Positions 1-24,285 of a stretch of 64,000 nucleotides of DNA are shown here, piece by piece (positions within the stretch are counted from its first letter, which is position 1; each line of letters begins with the position of its first letter). The notes below the pieces were generated by a model. The model saw only the letters and a program-made list of their open reading frames with translations. It made no database searches and was not told the origin of the DNA. The position numbers were made by a program, and so were the translations under genes. The stretch covers positions 51,571,187-51,635,186 of the forward strand of contig NC_088301.1 in assembly GCF_032854445.1 (NCBI RefSeq), in the 5' to 3' direction. This stretch comes from Liolophura sinensis. Taxonomy: Eukaryota > Mollusca > Polyplacophora > Chitonida > Chitonidae.

Positions 1-283
1 ATTATTAATTTTTTTAAGCTGTCGTGGGAGATTTTTTTGTGCCGAGACGCCATTTAGAAGCCGGAATCTTATCTGTATGATTGTTAAAGTACTGCATATA
101 GACACAAAAACCTCGATGGTTTCGTTTACTGAACGCCTACTGCTTGTACAGAATTTCAATTAGGTGACGAAGAAAGTTCCCAGCTGCTGATATAGGGGTT
201 TTCTATACATTTTAACAACAACTCTGAATTATGTATACTTTGTTTGGCAGACCATCGCTTGTGTAACCTAGAGCCTACCCCAC

Positions 284-535
284 ATGGGAATTCACCTGGA
301 GCCGTTTATCCGTCCTCGTCGTGAAGCTCATCAACAAGTCGATCTTGAAGGAGTAGATAGATGGGAAGGGTGGGCCGCAAATGCAGCGTGGACAGCCTGG
401 GCCGTTCGTGCAAAAGGAATGCCAGTGAGCCAGGCTTTACTTGCACATATTAACAATGTTCGAAGTGTCACGCAAGCTTGCAGGGACATTCATATATTAA
501 GTACAGTGATCTTTATGTATTTCTATATAACCTAG
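284..535 (+). CDS. Possible small or partial coding exon, unknown
   Basis: An 83-codon frame starts at an ATG in a favourable context (ccacATGG). Its first 46 or so residues have a protein-like composition, rich in Trp, Ala, Arg and Glu, including WEGWAANAAWTAWAVRAKG. The composition then turns low-complexity and hydrophobic. A GTGAGC donor-like sequence sits at the change, after codons G-M-P near 421, so the real exon may end there. A weak acceptor (tttggcag) lies near 250. I do not recognise the family, and no partner exon was found. It may be a chance frame, or an exon of a gene extending off the window. Confidence 0.2.
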   Translation: MGIHLEPFIRPRREAHQQVDLEGVDRWEGWAANAAWTAWAVRAKGMPVSQALLAHINNVRSVTQACRDIHILSTVIFMYFYIT

Positions 536-3500
536 GCCCATATTGATATAACACAGCATACACTTTGTAAAGCTGCAGTATATACATTAAAGGTTTGTTG
601 TCTTTTTTAAGGTTTTAAAAACATGGCAGTACATCTAGTGTTTATGTTAGGTATTTATAAATGGAACATTTTTCTGTCTGTGCATTCCTGCATAGCATAT
701 TTTGGTGTTCGTCAGAACTATTTGCTCCTACATTCGCTATCGCCATAATTAAGCCAAGACTTATTACAACTCTTCATCACTGGCATATTAGGAGATACAT
801 GTAAAAACCTCCTTAAGTACTCTTGTTAAAACTGCGAATGTTAATGTCTTGTTTAGCTCACTTTGTAATGTCAAAAAGGCATAGAAGACAGCTTTCTTGT
901 AATACTATGCAAAAATAAGGAAATTATGGAATCACATGTCAAATATTCTTTACCCTACCGGCCTATAACTTTGGGCCAGCTATTGTAAGGTAAATTTGAA
1001 CATGAAGAACTCAACGGGCATCCATGGCTTTCTGCTATTTACCATGTCAACAAGCGAACTTGACAAAGACGCAGCTGTGAGGGAGAGACCATTCCTCTAT
1101 TTGAAATCCCACACAGATATTAGAACGTCGAAAAGTCAGTGTTAATCTCCCACCCGCCCAGTAATTGGCATTTAAGACGATAACTTCGTTGCTGGCAGAC
1201 GCTGGCCTTCATTCGATTACGTTCGCTCTGGGTGAGAATTCTTACGTTAATGAACAAGGAAAACTATACTGCTGACCCGTCAACTGACAGCGGAACTGTT
1301 TAATACTAAACTGTCCATTAGCCTTTAGCCAATCAAGAAGCAAACTTATCAGAGCACTAACACCGGTACCGGCAGTGAAGAGACCTTAAGGGCAAATCAT
1401 TTATGTTTAAGGACGTTACATCTCCAAAATTACCCGCTACAAGTACATGACCACGGCGAGCATTTTAAAAGACACCGACGCAAGAATTGTAGAACCGTTA
1501 AACGTTTATAAAAAAAATACTTAAAGTCTGTTTAAAGTTATTTCCTGTGTCAGCCTATCATATTTCATTTCTTAGAAAAACAACAACAATGATGAAAACT
1601 CAGATATTCAATTACATGTGGCCTACATTTTATACGATTGTGGCTATGATACATAATAACACACGGATAGGGGCTGCCACAGCCCAACAAGCCCACCATC
1701 GTTACCAAAAATCATCGTATTTAGCTCGTTATAGCCTGTCCGGTATCGCTTAATGCTCGGCGATAAGACTACGTTTGGATGAATACTCCATAACCTTTGC
1801 ATTCCCAAGTGGAAGAATCAATATCGACTCCCTTGTCCAGTGAAGTAGACCAATTTACACGCTGCTAAAACCAATTATAGTGTCAATAGGACAGGTGCTT
1901 TCCTCAATGGGCTTCCCGTCAAGTTAGCTGACCTGTACTAGAAGATACGCAGAATTGCCAGTGACACTACATGCCTGGAATGCACAGTCTCGTGTCTAAG
2001 TAAATCGGATCCAAACGACTGACACACGAAGATAGGCTTTGGTGTTGTGGTTCGCCTTTTTCTTTACCGTTGTCTCCATTTTTGGCGACCTGGCCCGATT
2101 GGGAATTGCGAGCAACGTACACTAGATCCACCGCTAAACACTTACTAGAGACAGACGTTTCTAGTTACGTGGTCGTGGGAATTGGGAATCCCAGCTTGAA
2201 CAAGATTCTGAGACCGTGCTTTAGGCTTGAACACATCTTTAAAGTCAGGAAAAATGGTATATAGGCTATAGGTTTATGCTAAGCCTCTCTTTGTGTTGTG
2301 AATGACAATGTGAAAGACATGCACATTCTTTGGCGTCGGCTGTGCGTACATCTATTCACAATGTAGGTCCAAGATATAGAAATTAATTACAGAATCGTAA
2401 TTTTTTTTACATCCGTGGTAAATGTCGGCAATCTTGACACATTACATTAACACCAGAAGACTAATTGCTGTCGTCAACACCACATGGACTATTAGGTATA
2501 TATATTAAGTAACAAGAAGACAACCTACCCTACATGCATGGCGTTGTATAAGGCTTGCCTTTTGTACACAAAATGAGCAAACAGTTCCTCCTCTCTTTAC
2601 GACAGATCGAACCGCAGATTTTCTCTACCACAAAAACTACTAATGCATAAAACGGATAGTGAGTTTGTTGATACAGTTATTTGTACCTATATAAACCTTA
2701 ACTTATAAGCCAACCTTACAAACTGTGCTAATGTGCTGTAAAACATACTGCCTCTGAGAATTGTTAATGTAATGTGAACCGCTGTCTGTGATTATGGTGA
2801 GGAGCTTAAACAGTTAATCTAATTCATGTCGTCATCCTTGGAAAGAGTCGAGGACTGAACAGATGATTTAGACCATCTGGTCACCAAAAATTTATTTTTC
2901 TTAATGTGCATTGCATTTGTCAACAACAATTCATGCTGGATATCCATTTTGTAAGTAATGTCAACCTTGTGAAATTTAACTCTTACATGGAATACATAAA
3001 CGTATAACATTTGTTTTTCCTTGAAAACATAAAATTTCAGTCACATCACCACGTATATGTTGTTTTTCAAGGCCTTCAGTTAATGTTGATTAAATTGGTT
3101 CAAGCATTTTGAGACGCATATAGCGAGTAATCCATAATGTATAATGTGATCGATAGACACAACTGGGGCAAGCAAATATTTTGCTTTACATATATCTTTA
3201 TAATATTGGATGTGGGTCAGAGTTAATGTGTGTCCCAGACAGCAACATTAAATAAATATATTCAGTCGACGTTATCTCTTGGAATACTCACTGGTGTCCA
3301 GTTTTAGAAGCACATCCAGTTAAAGAAGAAAAGTTGGGAGGTAGGGTTAACCCAGCGTGTCTTCAGCATTGGTTAATATTGTGTGTTTTATTGACGAGGA
3401 GAAACCATGATTTGACACTGCAGTGCCATTATATTAAAATGTATGCGACTGCTTCCGTGTGATCGGCCAAGTATCAAATTTCAAAAGCATGCGTGTGTGT

Positions 3501-4862
3501 GCGTTGTTAACAACTTAACGCAAGTGCCGTTGACGCTCCTTGTCAACAAGGCCACGCCAAGAAGGTCCGACCAATAAAGAATCTACAAATTTCTACTTCG
3601 AGGTAGGATCTAAGCCAGCACCAGTGGTGAGTCGGTTGTTTGTGCGCGCACCTTTTACCCTGAGCCCCACCGCGTCCCCAAAATACTTCACATTTGATCT
3701 TAAATCGGAAAAGTTAACAGAAATCTTACAATTTTCACATCAATTCATGGATGACAGTTGGCTTAAGTTATGCCAGATAAAACTAAACTAGAAAAAGGCT
3801 TACATGTAGATACGCCGTATACATATTGTGCGAATGCTTTGAACACACCTGTGCGTAGCCCAGTCAATATAAATCTGACAGCACGTCCTGGTGTATTCCG
3901 CATCCTATCAATCGACACGTACATGAGAGAGGTTAGAGATATGTCAGAATTGGGATGGAGCGGGGAATCATACCAAGGCCATCTGTCACATGGCATGCAG
4001 GTGGGAAAAGGGTATATAAAACGTATGTCTGGGTTATATATACACTTGTCTTGTTTCCAGCTATAGTGCACAGAGTTGACTTCGACTCCATAATTTTGGT
4101 CAACTCAGTCTGAAGACTGATCTATCGATTTAAAAGCAAGGCTAAAAAGACCTAACTTGGTGCGATTGGGTTGTCATAGTAAATGTGATTACTCTGTCTC
4201 TGGCCAACCTAAACAGGGACAAATGGCACGTTTGAGAGGCAGATATTCCCCGCGATTGCGTGTGTTTGGCGCCGCAATTCAATCGATTAGAGCGATAAAA
4301 CGTGATGTTCTGACAATTTGTTTAGATTTTGAATGACCTCGTCTGAATCCCCAGGGACCAACCCTAAGCAGGTCCGTGTTTTGAAAGCGGTTAAACCAGA
4401 GTTCCCATATATAGCGGAACGGGAAACCCAAGGTCGACTGTCCAGATCTATATACCATTGTTGGAACGAAGCACCAAACATTTCGACCCCTACGTCAAAG
4501 ATAACAGAAATATGTCTCCTAACTCTCAGGCGCTAACTTTTCGTATACAAGTCTGCAGGCCATGAAAGTAAACGAATTAAGATAAATATAGCTCTGTCGA
4601 GAACTCAATATGTACCTGTGCTTTCATCAAAAATCAGGATTGGCTCGATGTGGAAAGTAACATTCGTGAAAGCCAGATGTCAGAATTACATGCATCTCCA
4701 AACATCTTAATAAACTTTCAAACGGACACAAATTATGCCCTCCATATCAAAAATATACGAATGGTATCGTTTGGAGATTTCATGGGCCCTATATTCGGTT
4801 TATCATAAGAGATGAAAACTGTGCGGTCTAGTGGACCGCACATAAATATACAATCAAGCAGG

Positions 4863-4985
4863 CCGGACAACATTCCGAAATATTTGAAGTGATGCCTCAC
4901 TGGCACGCCATTCCGAAGATTTGGGATTGAACCTCGGATCTCCAGATTGCGAGGCATGTACATGCTTTATCTATGCTGCCGCGAG
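4863..4985 (-). repeat. tRNA-related SINE head (degenerate)
   Basis: Read on the minus strand, this stretch carries an RNA polymerase III B-box, GGTTCAATCCC (4923-4933), preceded about 40 nt upstream by a poor A-box-like stretch. The arms do not fold into a proper cloverleaf, so this is a tRNA-derived repeat and not a tRNA gene. No body or tail of the common SINE family in this window is attached. Confidence 0.45.
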
Positions 4986-5825
4986 GTATAGAGATTTTCC
5001 CACCCTAAATCCTACATATTGCTAGAAGACAGGCTTTTAACAAAAATTTGGACGGCACAATATGCCACACGAGCGTCGTAAATATTTCTGAGTACAGCGT
5101 AAAACAATAATCAAATAAGTAAATATTTATACGCACATGTATAGGCTTATATAAGTAACTGCATGATCCATCTTAACTGCTGGTAAGTTAAACTACACAA
5201 ACGCAACCATTTCGCTTATTTCGATTTATTTTCGCACTTTGCAATGGATAAATAATGCTATATCCATCAAGGAATGGCTGTCACCAGAAAAATACCGCGC
5301 AACGCAAGCAGAACTCCTCGGCTTTAACTTCAAGAGATACATTGTGTTTACCAAGAAAGGACCATGCACACGGATGAACGATTGATCTCAGAACATCGAA
5401 ATAAAATAGCGTTCATCTGAATGTCAAGGTTTACATGTTACCCAAGCTTACAAATCGATATTTATAAGCCTTTTCACAAGATTTTACTTCATCAACTGCC
5501 CTTGAAAAAAATAGGTCGAGGTCGCAGAAAATCCAGTGTTCTTCAGCTGTAAGTGTGGTGTAGACCTGTAAGTTTAATGAACTTTGGGCAAACTGAAATA
5601 GATCTAGCTGGCAACAACTTGGGGATTGTCGTGCGTTTTCCCCTAGCGCTTCTCGGTTTTCTCCGACCACAACGATGGACAACGTCGTTTAAGTGAAATA
5701 TTCTTCAGCAACACATCAATGAAACAAATAATAAATAAACTGAGATAAGAGTGTTAACAAGAAAATGTAAGAACGGGCTGACGCCGACCGCTGTGACAAT
5801 ATTACATCGCCAATATTGGCCTTCG

Positions 5826-6022
5826 TGTTAGCGTGCCAGTGCGGCGCATTTGCACTTAAGGAACCTCACCAATGCGGTCGCTCAAACTCCGACCGTACGT
5901 GGGAAGGTCTGCCATCAACCTACGGATGGTCGTCGGTTTCCCCCATATTCTGACTGGTTTCCTCCAAAATGCTGGCCGCCGTCGTGTAATTGAACTATTC
6001 TTGAGTACAGCATACTACATAA
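5826..6022 (+). repeat. tRNA-related SINE copy
   Basis: The head has a degenerate A-box region (gttagcgtgccagtgcggcgc). It is followed by the shared body (cgtacgtgggaaggtctgcc, then ggatggtcg and a tttcctcc block) and the conserved 3' core attcttgagtacagc. The same modules recur, in the same order, at 26319-26535, 34171-34425 and 34870-35010. The 66-codon frame starting at 5872 is produced by this repeat. Confidence 0.75.
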
Positions 6023-6248
6023 AATACGTGTCCCCGATGTACACTTCCCGAAGTGGAAGACCGGGACGTTGAGTCTGCTAGAAAATAAAGGTTGGGTACT
6101 GAAATCCTTCAGCGAACTAAAAGGGCCAGCCTGTAAGGATATACTAGGCGGTTCGACGCCATGCGACGCGTGTCGTTGAAACCTAACAAGGCATATGAGA
6201 GTTATCTCCCATTATTATAACATCGCTTCTGGCAGCCGAGGAACTCGA

Positions 6249-6304
6249 CTGTGATCTTTTAATATGGGGTTAGGCGTAGATCACAGCCTAACCCCATATC
6301 ACAG
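6249..6304. repeat. Perfect 14-bp inverted repeat with extended arms
   Basis: ATATGGGGTTAGGC (6262-6275) faces its exact reverse complement GCCTAACCCCATAT (6286-6299) across a 10-nt spacer. Outside them, CTGTGAT (6249-6255) pairs with ATCACAG (6298-6304) if the extra bases between CTGTGAT and ATGG in the left arm are looped out. No gene is attached, so it is not a bacterial-type terminator. It looks like a foldback created by template switching, or a small palindromic element. Confidence 0.7.
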
Positions 6305-7592
6305 TGGTATTTAAAACAGCTTTGCGCGTAGAAACTCCGCGCCACAAAAATCCGTGCAAATGAACCAATACACGCATTTACCGTGCAAAACTCCAATAAA
6401 TTATGTTGACCAAGACATTCTCTGTTGTAGATTTTAAAAACATGGCAGCATGTGACAAGCCTATTTTCGACTTCGGCTAAGATTTACAGGAGAATACTTA
6501 TGTACACTCCAGTAACGATTGTGACAAAATGTGCGTAAATATTTTAGCTTTCAGAATTGCCGTGCTATATGAGCATTCAGGGCGAATCTAACGCGAAGGC
6601 ATCGGAAATGAATGAGGGGGTAGCATTTTGTAAGCATTATACCGGGATCGGGTCCACATAACTCTCTGGCTAAGCGGTGCCAGCGGTTACCACGTTTCAG
6701 TATATAGGCCCCTATAAACCACCCTTAGATCGAGGTCTCGAGCTCCCTACCGTTACGTGAAAAATAAAGAACTTGAATGGAAAGAGCAATCTTCCATCAT
6801 TCCAAAATTATAAAACAAATTCATAGTTTTCAAAGCAGCAAAATGTGATTCAAAATCAAAGATTTTGCTGAAGATAAAATTAAATCTGCTAAATAATACA
6901 TAATACACTTCCATACAAACCCACTCAAAATTTTATCAAATACCTGGTGATAAATATACGCAGAAATGCCCCAAGGTGATATGTCCATACGGGTGAAATG
7001 TCCTGGATCCGTTTCATATACCATGTACATAAATTTTATACAATTACTGTACAGGTCATTTTTAAAATATTCCCTTTTTTGTTTTCATGAGAAGCAAAAA
7101 TTGTTCTGTTGCCTGTGACAATTTTACAAAATATTCCTACAGGAAGCAAGAAAGCAAGCTTTCATCATTACTATGCGCCAATGAAAACTGGAAACACACT
7201 GGACCAATTACGGCTTGAACCTGTCAGTTTGTTGTAGAGGTTTGATACTATACCATGAAAAGGGTCCAAAGACTGGAATAAACACCACTGAATATCAAAT
7301 TATTGACAGGTATAGTACCATATTTAGTAACAGATCACCGCTTCCCACATCTTATCACCAGGTAAAATATTAAAAAATAGATAACACCAAATATTTACTA
7401 ATTTACAGGACAGGAAACTTAAACAATTGAAACTGGTACAACATTTTTTTTTGTTTTTTGATGAAAGACACTGATCCTTACCAATACACATCAATAATTA
7501 AAAAGATTTTTACAAATTCAATAAATACTTTCAAAATGTAAATCTTAATAGACCAAAGAGCCCTCATAGTATTTCATAAGATATAAATTTAT

Positions 7593-8471
7593 CTACAAGG
7601 TCTTTTTCTTCAAAGTTTTGTGTTTTTCTGTTGTATACCTGGTAATTAAAATGTTTAAGAAAAAAGAGTTCACATAATGAATTTGAAAAATATCACAAAT
7701 TTTTGACAAAAAATGTCCACTGATTGTTGAAAAAACCCAATGAAGTTTCTTCATCTCTAAATCATATACCTTCAACAAAACAAAGCCGAAGCAACAAAAT
7801 ATTGCCTTCAATAAACTAGATCTACTCTCATCATTTGAAAACCTCTTGTATGCTCTTAATCCAGCAACAACAGATGCAATAATATGAATGACTAGGCAAA
7901 TTTCAAAGCCATAGTTACACACCAATGTCAAACAGTAGCTCGATAGGGACAGTCCTACACATATGACTGGGATGGATGTGCTCCATGACTGACTATTATG
8001 GCGGACACAATGAACAGACCAGACCACCACCCAAGCAAAGAAAGGCAGGGTCACCCACTGGTCCAAGACTGCAAAGGGATGTAACTGTGTCACAATTCTC
8101 AGACACTGAAGTGGGCCATAAAACACTGACATCCAATTAAAGACTGTCATCACATAGCCATCAGTATACATGAGGGATTTTTCCTCCACCAAGTCTTCTG
8201 TATGTATGAGCCAGTGGATCCCAACCACAAGATATCCAATACACACAAGTGTGTTTAGAGGCATCCTCAAAATGTGTCTCAGAGCTGGTAGCCATTGTAT
8301 AAGAATGGTTTCCTCTGCATAATGCTTGTATCCCAGTTCAACATTTACTTTGTCAAAAAACCCAAAGTAGACTAGTGAACACACTGCACCAGTGACTAGA
8401 GTCACCTGCAGGAATGTTTTGAACAACAGCATTTCTCTTTTTTCAAGCAGACTTGTAAACCATTTAAACAT
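7593..8471 (-). CDS. TMEM187: Transmembrane protein 187 (TMEM187)
   Basis: This is a 292-residue, very hydrophobic protein with about six to seven predicted membrane spans, located in a cellular membrane; its biochemical role is unknown. Blocks I recognise from human TMEM187 (261 residues) are GYKHYAE (residues 47-53), the MPLNTLV segment, YGPLQCLRIVTQ, AVLDQWVTLPFFAWVVVW and, near the C-terminus, GFVLLKVYDLEMKKLHW with GHFLSKICDIFQIHY. The frame is one uninterrupted exon. The start is the first ATG after an in-frame TGA nine bases upstream. A 3' splice site (poly-T then cag) lies at 8528-8530, so an intron splits the 5' UTR, matching the human layout of two exons with all coding sequence in the second. 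It is divergent from HCF-1, about 1.8 kb between start codons. The 292-residue length includes a longer basic C-terminal tail (ending KKKTL) than in human. Confidence 0.93.
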   Translation of the reverse strand: MFKWFTSLLEKREMLLFKTFLQVTLVTGAVCSLVYFGFFDKVNVELGYKHYAEETILIQWLPALRHILRMPLNTLVCIGYLVVGIHWLIHTEDLVEEKSLMYTDGYVMTVFNWMSVFYGPLQCLRIVTQLHPFAVLDQWVTLPFFAWVVVWSVHCVRHNSQSWSTSIPVICVGLSLSSYCLTLVCNYGFEICLVIHIIASVVAGLRAYKRFSNDESRSSLLKAIFCCFGFVLLKVYDLEMKKLHWVFSTISGHFLSKICDIFQIHYVNSFFLNILITRYTTEKHKTLKKKTL

Positions 8472-8527
8472 TAAGCATCACTGTTTTCTCCATTCACTCT
8501 AGTATGCAATGCAACTGGTTCAGATTC
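8472..8527 (-). other. TMEM187: TMEM187 5' UTR piece with 3' splice site
   Basis: On the minus strand a run of T ends in cag at 8528, and the sequence from 8527 to the ATG holds an in-frame stop. This is the signature of a downstream exon carrying the end of the 5' UTR. The upstream non-coding exon is not resolved. GTAAGT (minus, near 9161-9166) and GTGAGT (minus, near 8949-8954) are candidate donors. Confidence 0.6.
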
Positions 8528-9995
8528 CTGAAAAAAAAAACAAAAGAAAAAATATTAATTTTATGAATAAGTGAAGATTTTCTACTCCATGGCCCCAGGA
8601 TCATGAAGCAGTCTTACACTTAAGTCAGATTTAGTCTTAATTCATAAGACTGTAGAGGAAGCTACTGTAGAGGAAATAAGAGGCTCCTGATTCATTATCC
8701 TGTACCATTCTGCACACCAACTACTACACTCCTTACAAGCATGTCAGCCAGTTCTGTTTAACAAAAGTGTTACATTATTTCCCTCTTTTCTTCATATTGT
8801 TATTTGGGTGGGTGGGGGCATTTTGGTTTACTTTTTGATGATACCACCGCACATGTTGGCTGTGTGCATTGTGGAGACCAAGCTTTTGCAACAAAAGAAC
8901 CATCTGGTGATTCAAGACTGCAGATAACCAGGCACTTTATCTTTTTCCACTCACTCAGGTGATAGCAGATCAGTCCTTCCTGAATCATGTCAAAACTGTC
9001 ACATGAGAAAAACAAAATCAAGTTTTGTAGACTAACGCCATCACAGTATGCCGAGTTGGCATTTCAGCAGTCCCGCAAGTTCATGCCGAAATGGACAAGA
9101 CAAAGTGGGGACTCTCACAAACTCACACAGCTAAAAGGCAAGATTTCACAGCACTTGCTACTTACAGGAAGCCAGGTCCGTCAATCCAAAGGCGTCATTA
9201 GCACCTACTGTAAAATGATTTCTTAGCCGCTATTGTTTGCGAGAACCCCCACCATGTCTTCCAAAGCTGTGTGAACTCGCTAGACTCCTGAAAATTCTAA
9301 CTGGGCTTATTTTACTGAGTAGCAGAAACACGTCTGTGTCAGGGAAAATGCCTGACTATCTTCCATCTCAAATTAATTTTCTGTTTCATCAACACATCTC
9401 TAACCATACCTTTGATTAGTTATCTCTACCATGATTATAACAACACTTTTGTTCAAGGGTGGGTGCTGACTAAAATAAACAGCGTTGAGAAAAAATCTGA
9501 CCACATCTCGTCTATGTGTTCAAACTTTAACAACATCTGGTATACTCTTGTTGGGCATGTTGACGTTCTTTCATACTAAGCTCAGTAGACAATGACCAGA
9601 AACGACCAACACAAATTAGTGCCATGTTCTGGGCCTACTTGTCGACTAATAGTGACAGAAATTTACACATATGAAAGTATGTATATCCCTTTATGGGAGG
9701 AGGTAATTCAACAACGTTAAATGTACTATTATGCCTACAGCTCGGCTCGATTTGATATCCTTCCCAGTTGTAATTCAGATGCACTGCTGCAGTCTTGGCA
9801 TTGTCATTGGGTTTTTGTGATTTATAACCTTTTCCACTGTCCAAACAATGACACATCTGCAGATTTACACTGGAGACATTCGTAGTTCCTTTCGAACCAA
9901 CTCCCCGACCCGTCTTACGGGTGTAGCCAGAGTTTGGGTCACGTGTACGGACTCTTCCGAATATTTACGAATATTGCCGGAGACAAAATATGCAT

Positions 9996-10007
9996 TACCC
10001 ACAATGC
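9996..10007 (+). promoter_or_regulatory. ZNF143/Staf-type binding site
   Basis: TACCCACAATGC matches the first 12 positions of the Staf/ZNF143 consensus YWCCCRNMATSC. It is about 230 bp upstream of the HCF-1 start codon. ZNF143 and THAP11 are known to recruit HCF-1 in vertebrates. Occupancy in this organism is inferred. Confidence 0.5.
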
Positions 10008-10219
10008 TCTCACCGGATAAGGGATTATGGGAGAAACGCTATTAAATTTTTGTTCCACTAGGTTAAAAGAGAGACGAGGACCACAGGGAGAAATCTTTCA
10101 CAGGAACTTTTACTAGTGAACTACGTTTATAACATTAACCACAATCTACGCACAGCATTAACAGCCCACGTGATATTATAATGAGGTAGTATACGGGCAC
10201 TTTCGCGGCATTACCCCCA

Positions 10220-10231
10220 GCATTGTGGGAA
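10220..10231 (-). promoter_or_regulatory. Second ZNF143/Staf-type site, inverted
   Basis: GCATTGTGGGAA reads TTCCCACAATGC on the minus strand, again fitting YWCCCRNMATSC. It ends 7 bp before the HCF-1 ATG, so it overlaps either the transcription start region or a very short 5' UTR. It is inverted relative to the site at 9996-10007. Confidence 0.5.
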
Positions 10232-10238
10232 CTTCAAT

Positions 10239-22969
<12,731 letters not shown>

Positions 22970-24285
22970 TATGGTTTAGTAAGAATGCTGGTATTCAACT
23001 TAGTGGCCATAAAATAAAACACACTCATTTACAGTATGTAGTACTATACCTACATAAAAGACAATTGCATGTCTTTTATGTGGCAATATTGTCTAATGGT
23101 CTCTAACTGTAGCAAGTAATGTATTTTACTTATGTTATACATATGTTATAAACCTAAAATTTGTGTTATGCAGGTGGAGTAACATTGAATAAGGTACACT
23201 TTATGATAATGTTCAGTTGCATGAATTCCTTAGTCTGTGCACACACATGGGATTAAGTGCATCGGTAAGCTTTAAATGGCTGGGAAAATGTATTCATAAA
23301 TTTGTGCGTTGCATATGGGATCTAAAAATGACATATTTTTATTTAGTAAACCAGTACACCTTGAGTTAAAAAAAAAAACCCAACAAACTATTGCACTGAA
23401 ATTGAGGAGGATTTATGTGTGACTTAAAGAATGTTAGTGATACCAATTTTGTTACAACGTTTGTGAAGACTTTGTAACATTGCAACTCATTTGTGCACTT
23501 GGATACTGCATTAATATTATTAAACGAACGTTTTTATGAACTCTGCAAATGACCAATTCCTTATGGGGCATTTCGTGTATAGTTTTATGTAAGCTGCTCT
23601 GTCAGCCTCTTAATTTGCTGTATGTACATACTTCTCCTTGTGCAGACAATTCGCAGATATTGTATTCTGAAGTATTGTGTGGCTCTCTTTGGTGAAAATA
23701 TATTTTTAGATTATGTTCAACTTTTGATTCAGCTTGCGATATTAAATAATATTTCAAGTTAAAGTTGTCATGAAATAATTACGTTCGCATTTTAGACTAT
23801 CATTGTCAGAATCCCTCCTGCAAATTTGCTCATAGCAGTGGACGTTGGTAGGAGGGAATATTTTAATGAACTGCAAAAGAAAAAAAATGGTTTAGAATCA
23901 CAAGGATCTGTTGTTAGATAAACATGTTTTGTCGTTCTTTCCATGTTCTGCTACTTTAAAGTCTTACTTCCATTGAGGGTTTAATGTTTGCAAATGTTCT
24001 TCGGGTACATGGGTGCAATTGGAATTCTCAACCCTTGCAAATGGAGAGTTGAGGCTACACCTTTTGTAACTGTTGCTGACAGACGTGTTGTCAGAAGACT
24101 TCAATTTAGTGGTTCTTATGTAGCGTTATAGTTAAGTTTATAATTCAGCGGGCTACAAACATCATCATTTTCACCTTATTTCATCTTTTTCATCTTCAAA
24201 GCCTGTTTGTCATGGTAGAGCACTAGTGGATAGTGTAGTTTGTAGTTCTGTCAGCATTGAATAAAGAAAAATTACATTCATATTT
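22970..24285 (+). other. HCFC1: HCF-1 3' untranslated region
   Basis: The AT-rich sequence after the TAG has an early AATAAA at 23013-23018 and a stronger candidate AATAAA at 24260-24265 followed by T-rich sequence. Two alternative 3' ends are therefore possible. No coding signal is seen in the interval. Confidence 0.5.

Larger units (their letters stand above)
1..7592. other. Gene-poor intergenic region left of TMEM187
   Basis: No multi-exon gene could be assembled here on either strand. Open frames are short (under about 105 codons), overlap on opposite strands and have no recognisable domains. What can be seen is one weak orphan frame at 284-535, a tRNA-related SINE fragment at 4863-4985 (minus), a SINE copy at 5826-6022 (plus) and a near-perfect foldback at 6249-6304. 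The TMEM187 3' untranslated region probably occupies the part just left of 7593, but I could not fix a poly(A) signal. Confidence 0.6.
8528..10238. promoter_or_regulatory. Shared bidirectional TMEM187/HCF-1 promoter region
   Basis: The interval separates the divergent TMEM187 and HCF-1 genes, and the TMEM187 5' UTR intron and first exon must lie in it. Visible elements are CACGTG E-boxes at 9940-9945 and 10167-10172, a ZNF143/Staf-type site at 9996-10007 and a second, inverted one at 10220-10231. No TATA box is placed plausibly for HCF-1, as expected of a housekeeping promoter. The transcription start sites themselves cannot be read from the sequence. Confidence 0.55.

Noticed and set aside
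250-345. Possible terminal exon in another frame ending at TGA near 345
   Set aside because: The acceptor is weak, the peptide is not recognised, and no upstream exon is in the window.
3540-4071. Overlapping frames of about 100 codons on both strands
   Set aside because: There is no domain, no splice-bounded structure, and each frame is matched by an equally long opposite-strand frame.
4923-4933. Possible tRNA gene from the B-box GGTTCAATCCC (minus)
   Set aside because: The rest of the sequence does not fold into a cloverleaf; it fits a tRNA-derived repeat. The B-box near 34735 was rejected on the same ground.
5872-6072. 66-codon plus-strand frame
   Set aside because: It lies entirely within a SINE copy and its flank.
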